64,000 nt of DNA. It comes from an uncultured Alphaproteobacteria bacterium (GTDB lineage: Bacteria; Pseudomonadota; Alphaproteobacteria; Rhodobacterales; Rhodobacteraceae). Below are positions 15,435-24,160 of this stretch, piece after piece (positions within the stretch are counted from its first letter, which is position 1; every line of letters begins with the position of its first letter). Both the position numbers and the translations under genes were made by a program. The notes under the pieces are model-generated. The model had not been told where the DNA came from and made no database searches. It saw only the letters and a list, made by a program, of their open reading frames with translations. The stretch is from the NCBI GenBank assembly GCA_902578545.1, contig CACHDI010000003.1, positions 62,001-126,000 of the forward strand, in the 5' to 3' direction.

Positions 15435-16274
15435 ATGAAAGTCATACCCATATCAAAAGAAAATCATAGTGATTGGTCTTATGTTGGACTTAGTAGTTAT
15501 CAGCATACAAAAAATGATGCCATTGTCCCTATATTAATGGCCGAAATAGATAGAATTATATCAACTAATCCTATTATCTTTATACAAAATGATGAGAAAT
15601 TAGGACTTTATAGTTTGCAAGGCTTATTACCAAACATGAATTTAATGATTAATAATCAAGGGAGATGGACCCAAAATTATATTCCTGCACGATATAGGTC
15701 CTTACCATTTGTGTTAGCAACTGACTCAAATAGTAAAAATACGGAAGAAAAAGTATTATGCTTTATAGAAGACCTTAATTGTGTTGCAAAATCAATCAAT
15801 AGGAAAAGTACAAAAATTTTTAATTCAAATGAAGATTTGTCAGAAGATATGAATCGTGTTTTTGAGTTTCTAAAAAGTATAGAACAAAATGAATTAGTTA
15901 CACAAAAAGCATTATTATCAATCAAAGAGGCTGATATTATAGAGGACTGGTCATTATCAATCAAGTTATCAGATGGTGAAAGAACCATGAAGGGTTTGAA
16001 AAAGATAAATATTAAAAAACTAAAATCATTATCGGGTAAGATACTTGAAAAGTTAAATATCACTGGTGGATTAGACATCTGTTTTGCAAATATTTTATCT
16101 TTAAACAACATTGAAAATTTAAAACAATTACTCATTTCAAGAACTCAATCCATTCAAAAAAAGAAGGAAACAAACGAAAACAAATCCTTGAGGGATCTTA
16201 CGCTTGAAAAACAAAGTAAAGAGAAAAAGGAAGAAATGGATAACTTGGTTAAGAATTTATTATTAGAAGATTAA
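15435..16274 (+). CDS. SapC family protein
   Basis: 279 residues. Residues 28-100 carry the SapC pattern: VPILMAEI, then PIIFIQNDEKLGLYSLQGL, then NNQGRWTQNYIPARYRSLPFVLA. SapC was named from the Campylobacter fetus S-layer locus, and relatives are common in alpha- and gammaproteobacteria next to large surface proteins; its biochemical role is not established. There is no signal peptide, so it is probably cytoplasmic. The C-terminal 40 residues are a Lys/Glu-rich helix (KKKETNENKSLRDLTLEKQ). It is transcribed divergently from the S-layer-like RTX gene, which fits a shared surface-layer function. The ribosome site is poor (AATAATA before ATG). Identification of the family is by motif recognition. 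Confidence 0.8.
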   Translation: MKVIPISKENHSDWSYVGLSSYQHTKNDAIVPILMAEIDRIISTNPIIFIQNDEKLGLYSLQGLLPNMNLMINNQGRWTQNYIPARYRSLPFVLATDSNSKNTEEKVLCFIEDLNCVAKSINRKSTKIFNSNEDLSEDMNRVFEFLKSIEQNELVTQKALLSIKEADIIEDWSLSIKLSDGERTMKGLKKINIKKLKSLSGKILEKLNITGGLDICFANILSLNNIENLKQLLISRTQSIQKKKETNENKSLRDLTLEKQSKEKKEEMDNLVKNLLLED

Positions 16275-16331
16275 ATATAGCTTGTTACAAAAAAAATATT
16301 TGCTATAACTTTAATTATACAGGAGGATATT

Positions 16332-16562
16332 ATGGCAAAAATAAAATTAGATGACGTCGAGTATGATACAGATGATATGTCTGACAATGCAAAAGCGCAA
16401 TTAGCTTCACTTCAATTTAATGAAGCCCACATAAATAGGCTTAAAAACGAACTGGCTATTGCTGATACTGCAAAGATTGCTTATGTCAATGCCCTTAAAA
16501 GGGAACTTGAGTCGGCTGATAATACAAAACCTTCCAGCAGCAAGTCAAAAGCTAAAAAATAA
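16332..16562 (+). CDS. Small conserved protein, DUF6447-like
   Basis: 76 residues with a very strong ribosome site (AGGAGG, 5-nt spacing to ATG). The sequence MAKIKLDDVEYDTDDMSDNA, then QLASLQFxxxxIxxLKxELAxxxTAKxAYxxALKREL, is a short N-terminal strand motif followed by one long amphipathic helix, then a Lys/Ser-rich tail. I match it from memory to the DUF6447 group of small marine-bacterial proteins; function unknown. It lies 57 bases after sapC on the same strand and may be co-transcribed, and ends 15 bases from the convergent AsmA-like gene. It is likely cytoplasmic, and the helix suggests oligomerisation. Confidence 0.75.
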   Translation: MAKIKLDDVEYDTDDMSDNAKAQLASLQFNEAHINRLKNELAIADTAKIAYVNALKRELESADNTKPSSSKSKAKK

Positions 16563-16577
16563 TTAAATCATTTATTT

Positions 16578-17762
16578 CTAAATTATTGGTTTTCCATTTA
16601 GTAATATTTTGTTACCGATAACCTTAATTTTAGCATTATGGTCATAATTATTTGAAATGTCAGGTGAACTTAATAAGGCTCCAAGAAGCACTCCTCCTAA
16701 AATAGGATCAAGAAGCCCTGAAACCATGGTTTTTGAAATTACTTCGGCAGTATTTTTTGTCCGTATTGAGCTATCAATCATTTGCTGACATCCCGCATTA
16801 GGTGTTACACAAAAACCGTCTGCTGAAAATTCAAATGTTCCCTGATTGTTTGCATCTTTAAACTTAAGATCAATTCCTACCACATCAACTAATTTTCCAC
16901 ATTCTTTTCTGTTAGATAATATATCATATAATTCACAGTTAATTGAGGCATTTTTCCAAATTCCTATAGCTTTTATATCTAACCTGGAACCAATTTCTCC
17001 AGAAATAGCTTGAATGTTTTCAGCTTTAAATTCAATTGGCATTTGCCAAACTTTCCTCTCAGCTAAATCTAAATTCAATAAAACTTTTTCACCGATTAAA
17101 ATTCTATTAGGATTACCTCTACCGATATTACTTAAATCTAGTTTTAAATTTTTAGCCTCTATTTTTGTCTTGAGCTCCTTACCAAAATCACCTGTTAGAT
17201 TAAAATTGTTTAATTTTACTTCAACTAAACCATTTGGTGATAAAAATTTTACATCTATTTCTTCAGCTACTGCAGTGATTTTTTTTTGTTCAGTAATTAT
17301 CCCATTGATAAGAAAATTTATGTTGTTAAATACTGATTTTTCTTTTTCTTTAAGCTCTTTTAACTTTCCTGATATTGAAAAGTCTTTATTTCTATAACTA
17401 CTTACTAATATTTTACCATTTAAATTAGTAACTAAAAATTCAGCATTTTTACTTCTTATTATCCCACTACTAATTTTAAAATTTACTGGTTTAGAGATGC
17501 TTATATTAGGCTCTAAAATAATATCCTTTAAATTTATCTGAAAATTTTCATTATTATTTCTAAAAACCAAGTCTTTATATGAAATCCCCAAATTAGGGGT
17601 AGATATCATTTCACCTATTTGAAGCTCAGAACCACTTGGTAAAGAAGAACTAATATATTCTTTCAACCAACCTGGCAATAATATTCTTGCACCACTGTAA
17701 AGAGGAACGCATATAATTAGTAATGTAATGGAAAGATAAATAAATATTCTAAATATTTTCAT
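16578..17762 (-). CDS. AsmA-like membrane-anchored protein, fourth gene of the secretion operon
   Basis: About 394 residues. An N-terminal hydrophobic segment (about residues 7-27) anchors it in the inner membrane, followed by a periplasmic region made almost entirely of short alternating strands (FKAENIQAISGEIGSRLDIKA, KAKNLKLDLSNIGRGNP and similar). Two cysteines near CVTPNAGC and a small hydrophobic stretch (GLLDPILGGVLLGALLSS) lie near the C-terminus. The pattern resembles the AsmA/TamB-type beta-groove proteins or DUF2125-type periplasmic proteins, but I cannot assign a family. A GTG lies directly before the chosen ATG at 17762. Only 9 bases separate it from hlyD, so it is very probably the last gene of the type I secretion operon. 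A role in export or in moving lipid or substrate across the periplasm is inference. Confidence 0.7.
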   Translation of the reverse strand: MKIFRIFIYLSITLLIICVPLYSGARILLPGWLKEYISSSLPSGSELQIGEMISTPNLGISYKDLVFRNNNENFQINLKDIILEPNISISKPVNFKISSGIIRSKNAEFLVTNLNGKILVSSYRNKDFSISGKLKELKEKEKSVFNNINFLINGIITEQKKITAVAEEIDVKFLSPNGLVEVKLNNFNLTGDFGKELKTKIEAKNLKLDLSNIGRGNPNRILIGEKVLLNLDLAERKVWQMPIEFKAENIQAISGEIGSRLDIKAIGIWKNASINCELYDILSNRKECGKLVDVVGIDLKFKDANNQGTFEFSADGFCVTPNAGCQQMIDSSIRTKNTAEVISKTMVSGLLDPILGGVLLGALLSSPDISNNYDHNAKIKVIGNKILLNGKPII

Positions 17763-17771
17763 CACTTAAAC

Positions 17772-19076
17772 TTAATCTGTAAAAGCACGTTCTTTAACTT
17801 TTGCCATAGGCTGCCATAAATAATCAAAAATGGTTCTTTTTCCTGCCAAAACATCAATCGATGCAACCATACCAGGTAGTATTTCAATTGCAGAACCATC
17901 ATCTTCATAAAGAGTTGTATCAATAGAAACATCAACTAAATAATAACTCATTCCTGTAGACTTATCTTCAACTGCATCAGCAGACACCTTTAATACCTCA
18001 CCATCAATAGTACCATATCTTGAAGCATCATAAGCTGTTAAACTTATTCGAACTTCCTGTTTTGGTTGAATATATGCAATATCTTTGGGATCAATTTTTC
18101 CTTCAACTATTAAGTCATCGCCTGTTGGAACTATCTCTAAAACAATATCCCCAGGCTTAACAAAACCTCCAATAGTTTCAAAATTAAGCCTATTAATTAC
18201 TCCATCTACGGTTGATTTTAGCTGAGTTCTTTTTACTCTATCTTCTAGAGCTGGAATTCTTGATTCTACTTCTGCAATTTGAGAAATTATATCTGAAAGT
18301 TCAGTTTGGCTTTTTGTAGTGTAAGCCTGTCTAGCAGAAGCTATTTGATCCTCAACTTCTAAAATTGAGGTTTTAAATCTAAACTTTGAAGCAATTGAGC
18401 TTTCTATTTTTCCTTCAAAATCTTTTGCTTGTCTTTGTAAATTAAGTAATTCTGTTTCTGGATATTGTTGCAATTTCACCAGAGGTTCTATTATGGAAAT
18501 TTGTTTCTCTACAAATCTCAGAGTGTCTCTTGTAGTCTCAATCGTTACATCAACTTCATTTAATTGTTGTTCTCTCTGCGTTAATTGCTGCTTTAGTACT
18601 GAGAGTTGTGCATTAAGATCTGCTTTTCTAGCAGAATACAAAGCCCTTTCAACAGTAACAACAGTAGGCGCCATTTCTTGAAGATCTTTTTCAAAATTAG
18701 GTTCGTCACCTAATACTTCTGCTGATAGTCTCGACTCTTGTATTTTTAAACTTGCTAACCTTTGAAGAGCTTGGTCGTAAGATGTTTTAGCGTCTATGGG
18801 ATCAATTTCGAATAATATATCGTCCTTATTTACTTTTTCACCCGTTTCCACAAACCTAGCCTTGATCACACCTCCTTCGGAAGTTTGGATCAATTGATTT
18901 TGTAAAGAAGATACTATTTTTCCTTGACCTCTCGTTACATTATCAAGTTCTGTGACATTTGCCCAAAAAAGTAGTATTGCAACTAAAGCAATAATTATAA
19001 ATAACAAAAAAGATCCAAAGAAGCCGGAAGACCCTGACAATTCTTTTGATAATTTATTAAAATCAGTTGCTGGCAT
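17772..19076 (-). CDS. HlyD family type I secretion membrane-fusion protein
   Basis: 434 residues with the order expected of a type I adaptor. It has a short cytoplasmic N-terminus, one transmembrane helix (about 20-40), a first lipoyl half-motif (TSEGGVIKARFVETGEKVNK), a long coiled coil rich in Gln/Glu (about 97-280), and the second lipoyl half (STVDGVINRLNFETIGGFVKPGD). A beta-barrel domain (GKIDPKDIAYIQPKQEVRISL) follows, ending WQPMAKVKERAFTD as is usual in this family. It links the ABC exporter at 19086 (9-bp gap, upstream in the same operon) to the TolC-type channel at 21321. It bridges the inner and outer membranes during export of unfolded RTX substrates. Confidence 0.95.
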   Translation of the reverse strand: MPATDFNKLSKELSGSSGFFGSFLLFIIIALVAILLFWANVTELDNVTRGQGKIVSSLQNQLIQTSEGGVIKARFVETGEKVNKDDILFEIDPIDAKTSYDQALQRLASLKIQESRLSAEVLGDEPNFEKDLQEMAPTVVTVERALYSARKADLNAQLSVLKQQLTQREQQLNEVDVTIETTRDTLRFVEKQISIIEPLVKLQQYPETELLNLQRQAKDFEGKIESSIASKFRFKTSILEVEDQIASARQAYTTKSQTELSDIISQIAEVESRIPALEDRVKRTQLKSTVDGVINRLNFETIGGFVKPGDIVLEIVPTGDDLIVEGKIDPKDIAYIQPKQEVRISLTAYDASRYGTIDGEVLKVSADAVEDKSTGMSYYLVDVSIDTTLYEDDGSAIEILPGMVASIDVLAGKRTIFDYLWQPMAKVKERAFTD

Positions 19077-19085
19077 CTTTTTTCT

Positions 19086-21287
19086 CTATTTGTTATTTGC
19101 TTGCATAAGTTTTTCTGGAGTATCATCAGCAACTAATAATCCCCGATCTATGACCATAACTCTTGAAGCTAATTTGACTAAAGTATTTCTGTGCGTGATT
19201 GCAATTAGGGTTTTATCCTCCATCCAAGAAGAAAGATTATCTAAAACTATTTTTTCAGTAGCAGTATCCATTGAGCTAGTTGGCTCATCTAGTATAAGTA
19301 AAGAGGGTTTATGTAAAATAGATCTAGCCAAATTTATTGATTGTCTTTGACCCCCTGAAAGTCCCTCACCTCTTTCTTTTAATTGAAAATCATATCCAGA
19401 TGGATTCTGTCTCACAAATTCATCTACTCCAGATATTTTTGCAACTTCTAAAATATGTTCATCATCATATTGTACAAAACCCATTTGAATATTTTCTTTT
19501 ACTGAACCAGAAAATAACCATGTTTCTTGTAGCATAAAACCAACATTTCTTCTTAAGTCTGCAGAATCTATTTGCCTTATATCAACACCATCAATCAAAA
19601 TAGAACCTGTATCAGGCTCATAAAGTCCAGAAAGAAGTCTTGCTATTGTCGACTTTCCAGATCCCATTTTTCCCAAAATAGCTACTTTCTCTCCTGGTTT
19701 AATTTTAAAACTTAAATCCCTTAGTGTCGGTTCATTAGCACCCGGATAAGTAAATGAAACATTTTTGAACTCCACCTCACCTTTTAAATTTGGTCGACTC
19801 AAAGGATTTTCATTATTCCCACCATCTTTACGCTTAGACATAAGCTCATTTATTGATTTATAAGCTGTACGAGCTGAATTTACTCTAGTAAGAGCATTAG
19901 CTAGTTGCGATAAAGGTGCTAGGGTTCTACCACATAAAATTACTACAGCTATTAAAGCACCCATAGTAACAATACCGTCTTGTATTAAAAATACTCCATA
20001 AAAGATAATACCAATTTGTGCAAATTGCTGTACTGAAGCAGCAGAATTAATTGCAAATTGAGAAATCATTCTACTCCTGAAACCTAAATCAGACTGTGAA
20101 TTACTAGCTTCCTCAAATCTTTTTCGCATCAATCCGGCAGAACCCGTAGCTTTAATAGTTTCAAGGCCATTTAGAGTTTCAACCAAGACACCTTGTTTAG
20201 ACATTCCACTTTTCATTCCTTGAACGCTTAAATTAGCTAAAAAAGGCTGAACAAGAATACCCGTTAACATTACAATAGGAACACAAATCAGTGGAATGAT
20301 TGATAATGGTCCTCCGATTAGAGAGATAATATAGATAAAAAGAAATATAAAAGGTAAATCAACTACTGCAACTAAAGTAGCTGATGTAAAAAAATCTCTA
20401 AGACTCTCAAATTCCCTGACTGTGCTAGCTAAGGCACCTGATTTGTCATTTTTAGTTGCTAAATTCATGGTCATTAACTGATTAAATATTAATCGAGACA
20501 TTCTTGCATCAGCCCTTTTTCCAGCTCTATCTATAAAATTTGCCCGTAGCATTTTAATTAAGAAATCAAAGCCCAAAGCGATAAGAACACCGATAGTAAG
20601 GGCGATTAATGACTCTATAGCTTGATTTGGAACGACTCTGTCATAAACAACCATAATGAATAAGGAGGAAGACAAACCCAGAAAATTAGACACGGCAGCG
20701 GCTAAAATGACTTGAGCATAAGTCCATTTACTCTGTGTTAGAGAACCCCAAAACCAATTTACTTTTTTATTTTTTGTAGAATCTCTTAATTGTCGTCTAT
20801 TTTTAATTAATAAGATGCCACCATTATAAATTTTTCTAAAATCTTTTTCGCTATATTTTGTAAATTTATCATTTGTATTTTCATCGTATAAAATATAACC
20901 CTTATTTGCATCAACACTTGTAAGTACGGCTGTTTTACCTCCTTTAAGTTCAATAATTGCAGGGCAATGCCCTTGAGATATTTTTCTTGGTTTAAGTTGA
21001 CCAACATTTGCAGAAAACTCAAGATTTTCAAGTGCTGAAACTGCATCTGAATAGCCAAATTCTCCATCTGTAACATCGGCCATATCCCTTATTGAAGATA
21101 TACTTCTCTCTAACCCATTAATCCTAAGAATAATTTGCAAGCTTTCTAATAAAGAGGCTTCTGCACTAGCATTGTCAGATAAATCAATCGCTTCTTTTTG
21201 TACTGGCTTTATTTTAGCTAACTTAGCAGACGTTTTATTTATAGTTTTCGACTTCTTTTCAGTCTCTTTAAGGGTTTCTGAATTCAT
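19086..21287 (-). CDS. Type I secretion ABC exporter (HlyB/LapB type)
   Basis: 733 residues. Residues about 50-165 form a peptidase C39-like domain (GHCPAIIELKGGKTAVLTSVD, then YILYDENTNDKFTKYSEKDF). The N-terminal Gln/Cys catalytic motif of true C39 proteases is missing, so it is a substrate-docking domain rather than a protease. About 185-480 are six transmembrane helices (FLGLSSSLFIMVVYDRVVPN is the typical start). The nucleotide-binding domain follows: Walker A GKMGSGKST, signature LSGGQ, Walker B SLLILDEPTSSMD, switch ITHR. It works as a homodimer with HlyD and TolC to export C-terminally signalled RTX proteins. The two RTX genes to the left are the obvious substrates, although this is not proven by sequence. 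The first 40 residues are an extra Lys/Ser-rich extension. Confidence 0.95.
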   Translation of the reverse strand: MNSETLKETEKKSKTINKTSAKLAKIKPVQKEAIDLSDNASAEASLLESLQIILRINGLERSISSIRDMADVTDGEFGYSDAVSALENLEFSANVGQLKPRKISQGHCPAIIELKGGKTAVLTSVDANKGYILYDENTNDKFTKYSEKDFRKIYNGGILLIKNRRQLRDSTKNKKVNWFWGSLTQSKWTYAQVILAAAVSNFLGLSSSLFIMVVYDRVVPNQAIESLIALTIGVLIALGFDFLIKMLRANFIDRAGKRADARMSRLIFNQLMTMNLATKNDKSGALASTVREFESLRDFFTSATLVAVVDLPFIFLFIYIISLIGGPLSIIPLICVPIVMLTGILVQPFLANLSVQGMKSGMSKQGVLVETLNGLETIKATGSAGLMRKRFEEASNSQSDLGFRSRMISQFAINSAASVQQFAQIGIIFYGVFLIQDGIVTMGALIAVVILCGRTLAPLSQLANALTRVNSARTAYKSINELMSKRKDGGNNENPLSRPNLKGEVEFKNVSFTYPGANEPTLRDLSFKIKPGEKVAILGKMGSGKSTIARLLSGLYEPDTGSILIDGVDIRQIDSADLRRNVGFMLQETWLFSGSVKENIQMGFVQYDDEHILEVAKISGVDEFVRQNPSGYDFQLKERGEGLSGGQRQSINLARSILHKPSLLILDEPTSSMDTATEKIVLDNLSSWMEDKTLIAITHRNTLVKLASRVMVIDRGLLVADDTPEKLMQANNK

Positions 21288-21320
21288 AGTGTTCTTTCTT
21301 GATAAAATAGTTTGTAACTA

Positions 21321-22751
21321 TTAAAACGTCTTCCAACCAATTTCTTTAGTTAAACCATGTGTTAAAGCTCTAACTCTATAACTAGCCAATGTAAATTCAG
21401 CTAAAGCATTTACTAATAAAATACGGTTCTCAGCTAATGTAACTTCAGCATTTAGAACATCTTGTATTTTACTTCGCCCAGATTGTAATTGAGCAGATAA
21501 CTCTTCTTTGTTTTTTTGAGATAATTCAACCATATCAAAAATCACTTCATAAGATTTTTTAGATCCATAATAACTTTCTAGAGCAACATCTAATTGTGAA
21601 ATCAATTGTTTCTCTATAGATTGTCTTTGCCTTTTTGCTTCTTTGATTTGTTCTTTTAAAGTTGCAATCTGATTTTCCAATCTTCCACCATCGTTAAATA
21701 CATAATTAACTAAAATACCAATGTTGGCTGTACTATCTTCTGCAGTATCCCTAGCAGGTGCTGTTAATCCAGCATTCATAGCAACATTTGGTCTTTGTTG
21801 TGCCTTTAATGCTTTATACTCTGCTTCTAATCCTTGAATTAAAAAATCTTGTGCTTTAATTAGTGGTGATTCTTTTAACATCTTAGATTTTGCACTTGCC
21901 TTGCCAATTATGGTTCTTGCTTGCAAGGAATCTACTGATAAGACATCTCCCCCAGGAAACATTTCATTAAAAAGAGCTACCGCAGAATGATAATCTGTCT
22001 GAGATCGTGAATTGGCAATTTTTAACTTGGCGTAGTCTTGTTGGGCTTTAATAAACATCGAGGTATCGCCTAAACCAGATACAGAAATATTTTCAATCTG
22101 TCCTAAAAAGGGTTCTGCCTGTTCTAAACCTTTCTTATAAATAGCAACAACTTCCTTTTGCCTATTAAGATTTACCCAGACTTCATATGATCTTATCGCC
22201 ACGGTCTCTGCTGAAATTTTTGATTGAATTCTAGAGACCTGGTACCTTTTTTTCTGCGACAAAATGCTGTTGTCTAAAGATCCATAATCAAACAATACTC
22301 TTGATATATTTAAACTTCCTACTGCGCCAAAGGAGTTTTTAGAGTTATCACGACTAACACCACTCAATGCTTGTACATTAACTTGGGTATCCTTGCCAGA
22401 TTTTAGAGTTTCAATTGTTAACTTTGCAGCTCTTGTGTTAGCTTGCGATGATAAAACTGACGGATGTGATTTAACAGCTTGTAAAACATTATAAAAAGCA
22501 TTTTTTTGATTAAAAGCTTTAAAGTTTGGGTCGGACCTACCAACTAAGATGCTTTCATTTTCGATTGGGGTAGGTTTAAAATTTTCAAAAAAACTAAAAA
22601 GGGGATTAGATGATGTTTTATCAAATTCCTTTTCTTCCTTTGTAGAAATATTTTTTGGATTTTTATTAAATAAATTTAAAAAGTTTTGATTAGAAGATTG
22701 GCAACCTACTAAAATCAGTAATATAAAAGTAAAAAATATCTTATAAACCAT
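21321..22751 (-). CDS. TolC family outer-membrane channel lipoprotein
   Basis: 476 residues with a lipoprotein signal (hydrophobic segment ending LVGC, Cys17), then Ser/Asn-rich sequence. Two TolC-type outer-membrane efflux repeats follow, with long helices and the strands SFGAVGSLNISRVLFDYG and TANIGILVNYVFNDGGRLENQI. It is the first gene of the secretion operon, with the ABC gene 33 bp downstream. TolC proteins of type I systems are usually not lipidated, so the lipobox resembles the OprM/NodT branch. It provides the outer-membrane exit duct. The ribosome site is weak. Confidence 0.9.
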   Translation of the reverse strand: MVYKIFFTFILLILVGCQSSNQNFLNLFNKNPKNISTKEEKEFDKTSSNPLFSFFENFKPTPIENESILVGRSDPNFKAFNQKNAFYNVLQAVKSHPSVLSSQANTRAAKLTIETLKSGKDTQVNVQALSGVSRDNSKNSFGAVGSLNISRVLFDYGSLDNSILSQKKRYQVSRIQSKISAETVAIRSYEVWVNLNRQKEVVAIYKKGLEQAEPFLGQIENISVSGLGDTSMFIKAQQDYAKLKIANSRSQTDYHSAVALFNEMFPGGDVLSVDSLQARTIIGKASAKSKMLKESPLIKAQDFLIQGLEAEYKALKAQQRPNVAMNAGLTAPARDTAEDSTANIGILVNYVFNDGGRLENQIATLKEQIKEAKRQRQSIEKQLISQLDVALESYYGSKKSYEVIFDMVELSQKNKEELSAQLQSGRSKIQDVLNAEVTLAENRILLVNALAEFTLASYRVRALTHGLTKEIGWKTF

Positions 22752-22788
22752 TCCAAAACACCAATTTGAGCAATTAGATATATAATTA

Positions 22789-22801
22789 AACTAAGTTAGT
22801 T
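22789..22801. promoter_or_regulatory. 13-bp inverted repeat upstream of the secretion operon
   Basis: AACTAA-G-TTAGTT is a perfect 6+1+6 inverted repeat 38 bases before the start of the TolC gene, in a 291-bp divergent, AT-rich spacer (22752-23042). It could be an operator. A TATATC element lies between it and the gene. No clear -35 is visible and nothing else stands out in the spacer. Confidence 0.3.
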
Positions 22802-23042
22802 GCTAATCCAATAGTAAATCTTAATATTAATGAAAATACCTCCATTTTGTTGGTTAATAAAAATTTCTTAATTGATATAGTTCAAATTTAACACTCATAA
22901 TTTCATTTGTAATTTCGAGTTGTATACAATTTTATGTTAGTACTATTTATATATTTGTTGTATTGATATATTTAGTTTTATTCTAAAAGAGAAATTAAAT
23001 AAGATTTCGGAACAAATTCTAAATAATTTTAAAAATAAAATT

Positions 23043-24143
23043 GTGCATCCAATACTTACTATAATTATTCCAACTTTCAATGAAGTAAACAATATATCTA
23101 AAATTGTTGAAAAATTAGAGTCAGCTTTGTCAACCGTAAAATACAAAATAATTTTTGTAGATGATGAAAGTAACGATGGTACCATAAATAAAATAAGGTT
23201 ATTGGAAGCTCAAAAATCAAATATTTCTCTTTTGCTCAGAATTGGAAGACGTGGACTATCCGGAGCTTGCATAGAAGGTATGCTTATTTCAAAAACTGAA
23301 TTGATTGCCGTTATTGATTGTGATCTTCAGCATGACGAGAAAAAGCTTTTAGAAATGGTAAATAAATTTCAAGCTCAACAAAATTTAGATTTAGTCATAG
23401 GAAGTAGACATACTAATCACGGAAAATCCGAAGATGGATTTAATAAATTCAGAAAGTTGGGAAGTGATTTTGCAATTTTACTTACAAAAAAACTTCTTAG
23501 AATCCAATCAACAGATCCCATGAGTGGTTTTTTTATGGTTAAGAAAAATAGCTTATTAACAGTAATCGATAAACTACAACCAAATGGATTTAAAATTTTG
23601 GCTGATATAGTAGCTTGTAGCAATAGAACTCAAAAAAAATGGGAAATAGCAGAAGTTGGATATGAGTTTAAAAAACGTACTTCTGGTCAAAGTAAAATGA
23701 GCATAATAATTATTTTAGAATTCATAAGTTTAATTTTATCTCATTTATCAAGAGGTATATTGTCCATAAGATTTATTTTATTCGGAATGGTAGGTCTTTC
23801 TGGAGTATTTGTTCAATTATTTACCACTTTTTTATCTTTAAATTTATTCATACAGCCTTACGTCATTGCTCATTCTACTGGCGTATTTATGGCCATGACA
23901 AGCAATTATTATTTTAACAATTTATTAACCTACCAAGATCGATCTCTTACAGGCTCAAGCTTTTTTAAAGGGTTACTTTCCTTTTACTTAATTTGTTCTG
24001 CTGGAGCCCTTGCAAATATTGCTGTTGCAAAACTTTTTTTTGATAATACAGAAATTTGGCTGCTTTCCTCACTAATGGGTGCGATTCTAGGTGCTGTTTG
24101 GAATTTTATATTTAGTTCTATTTTTACATGGAAGGCTCGTTAA
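23043..24143 (+). CDS. Family 2 glycosyltransferase fused to a GtrA-like membrane domain
   Basis: 366 residues starting at GTG. Residues 1-220 are a GT-A fold of the polyprenyl-phosphate sugar synthase kind (DpmA/ArnC-like): IIIPTFNEVNNI, FVDDESNDGT, DCDLQHDEK, GSRHTNHG, SGFFMVK. Residues about 235-365 form four hydrophobic helices matching the GtrA family (VGLSGVFVQL, SNYYFNN, WNFIFSSIFTW at the end). Such fusions transfer a sugar from a nucleotide donor to undecaprenyl phosphate and help it across the membrane. It sits 17 bp before a PMT-type transferase that would use such a lipid-linked sugar, so the two likely act in sequence on lipid A, LPS or a surface protein. There is no good ribosome site. 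Confidence 0.9.
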   Translation: MHPILTIIIPTFNEVNNISKIVEKLESALSTVKYKIIFVDDESNDGTINKIRLLEAQKSNISLLLRIGRRGLSGACIEGMLISKTELIAVIDCDLQHDEKKLLEMVNKFQAQQNLDLVIGSRHTNHGKSEDGFNKFRKLGSDFAILLTKKLLRIQSTDPMSGFFMVKKNSLLTVIDKLQPNGFKILADIVACSNRTQKKWEIAEVGYEFKKRTSGQSKMSIIIILEFISLILSHLSRGILSIRFILFGMVGLSGVFVQLFTTFLSLNLFIQPYVIAHSTGVFMAMTSNYYFNNLLTYQDRSLTGSSFFKGLLSFYLICSAGALANIAVAKLFFDNTEIWLLSSLMGAILGAVWNFIFSSIFTWKAR

Positions 24144-24160
24144 TAGATATTGGATAAAAT

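Noticed and set aside
15435-16562. sapC and neighbour as recently transferred genes
   Set aside because: Base composition and codon use look like the rest of the chromosome, and no integrase, IS or direct repeats flank the island.
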